From Gleimia europaea ACS-120-V-Col10b (GTDB lineage Bacteria; Actinomycetota; Actinomycetes; Actinomycetales; Actinomycetaceae), in NCBI RefSeq assembly GCF_000411155.1, contig NZ_KE150267.1, positions 1 to 64,000 of the forward strand: 64,000 bases of DNA. The letters run 5' to 3'. The translations under genes were made by a program, and so were the position numbers. Positions 63,772-64,000 of this stretch are shown here, piece after piece. Numbering within the stretch: position 1 is the stretch's first letter; each line of letters opens with the position of its first letter. Under the pieces are notes generated by a model. That model ran no database searches. It was not told the origin of the DNA and saw only the letters and a program-made list of their open reading frames with translations.

Positions 63772-64000
63772 GCGAAGACTTCCCGTGGCTTTCGGGCCGC
63801 GAGGGCGGCAAAGTGGCGGCGATTGATTGTGGCACCAACTCCATCAGGCTTCTGATCGGGCACATGGAGGCGGGTTCGTTTGTTGACGACCTGCGCACGA
63901 TGGAAATCGTGCGGCTGGGTGAGGGCGTGGATCGCACGGGCCGGCTGTCTGAGGCCGCGATTGCGCGCACTGCGAAGCAGGCAAAGGAGTATGCGCGCAT
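63768..64000 (+). CDS. Ppx/GppA phosphatase family protein, partial
   Basis: The first 77 codons are in the window. VAAIDCGTNSIRLLIG is the N-terminal phosphate-binding motif of exopolyphosphatase/pppGpp phosphatases, followed by MEIVRLGEGVDRTGRLSEAAIART, also typical. The GTG start overlaps the DUF501 stop and has GAAGGAG seven bases upstream. The gene continues past the window end. Confidence 0.92.
   Translation, partial: MSEDFPWLSGREGGKVAAIDCGTNSIRLLIGHMEAGSFVDDLRTMEIVRLGEGVDRTGRLSEAAIARTAKQAKEYAR

Overview
The window looks like a chromosomal segment of a high-G+C Gram-positive bacterium, probably in or near the Actinomycetaceae (Actinomyces, Arcanobacterium or Trueperella type). The evidence is frequent GTG starts, many 1-4 base gene overlaps, the order pcrA-sucC-sucD-DUF6350-purN-purH-DUF3017-mdh that is familiar from actinobacteria, DUF501 and FtsB/DivIC next to enolase, and LAKTG-type cell-wall sorting signals. 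The genus is inferred, not proven.

Layout. 1-9.1 kb: the end of an rRNA operon (5S), rsmI and metG, then a leftward persulfide-response pair (CstR-like repressor and CoA-disulfide reductase/rhodanese), and an envelope-stress module of PspC proteins facing a PspC-histidine kinase/response regulator pair. 9.2-14.1 kb: pcrA, sucC, sucD. 14.1-28.8 kb: an accessory island. It holds two abutting IS3-family elements, an XRE-ImmA/DUF4411 toxin-antitoxin-like pair, truncated remnants of a glycogen-debranching enzyme and a 5'-nucleotidase, an AlbA_2-type ATPase gene between direct repeats, a surface protein lacking its signal peptide, an MpaB-family oxygenase, and the 3' end of an RHS polymorphic-toxin locus with three paralogous putative immunity genes and an orphan toxin tip.

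The island sits exactly inside a perfect 20-bp inverted repeat. Its left arm lies just after sucD and its right arm, followed by TTTT, lies just before the DUF6350 gene. This is best read as the sucD terminator hairpin split by about 14.7 kb of foreign DNA.

28.9-47.5 kb is core metabolism: DUF6350, purN, purH, DUF3017, a two-domain eukaryotic-type phosphofructokinase, pgi, mdh, purU, two YhgE/Pip membrane proteins, glyA and folD. Both purH and glyA are preceded by ZTP (pfl) riboswitches, so purine synthesis and one-carbon supply are tied to the same signal. 47.6-50.4 kb: three leftward genes (exonuclease III, YihY/BrkB, 2'-5' RNA ligase family). 50.7-56.1 kb: galT, galK and a large wall-anchored sialidase, which suits use of host glycans. 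56.2-64 kb: pth, mfd, a SurA-like lipoprotein, eno, an FtsB/DivIC protein, DUF501 and the start of ppx/gppA.

No stretch longer than 300 bases lacks an assignment. The largest gaps (about 33,780-34,042; 45,072-45,330; 50,415-50,661) hold a possible promoter, a riboswitch, and nothing recognisable, respectively. No tRNA gene or CRISPR array was seen.
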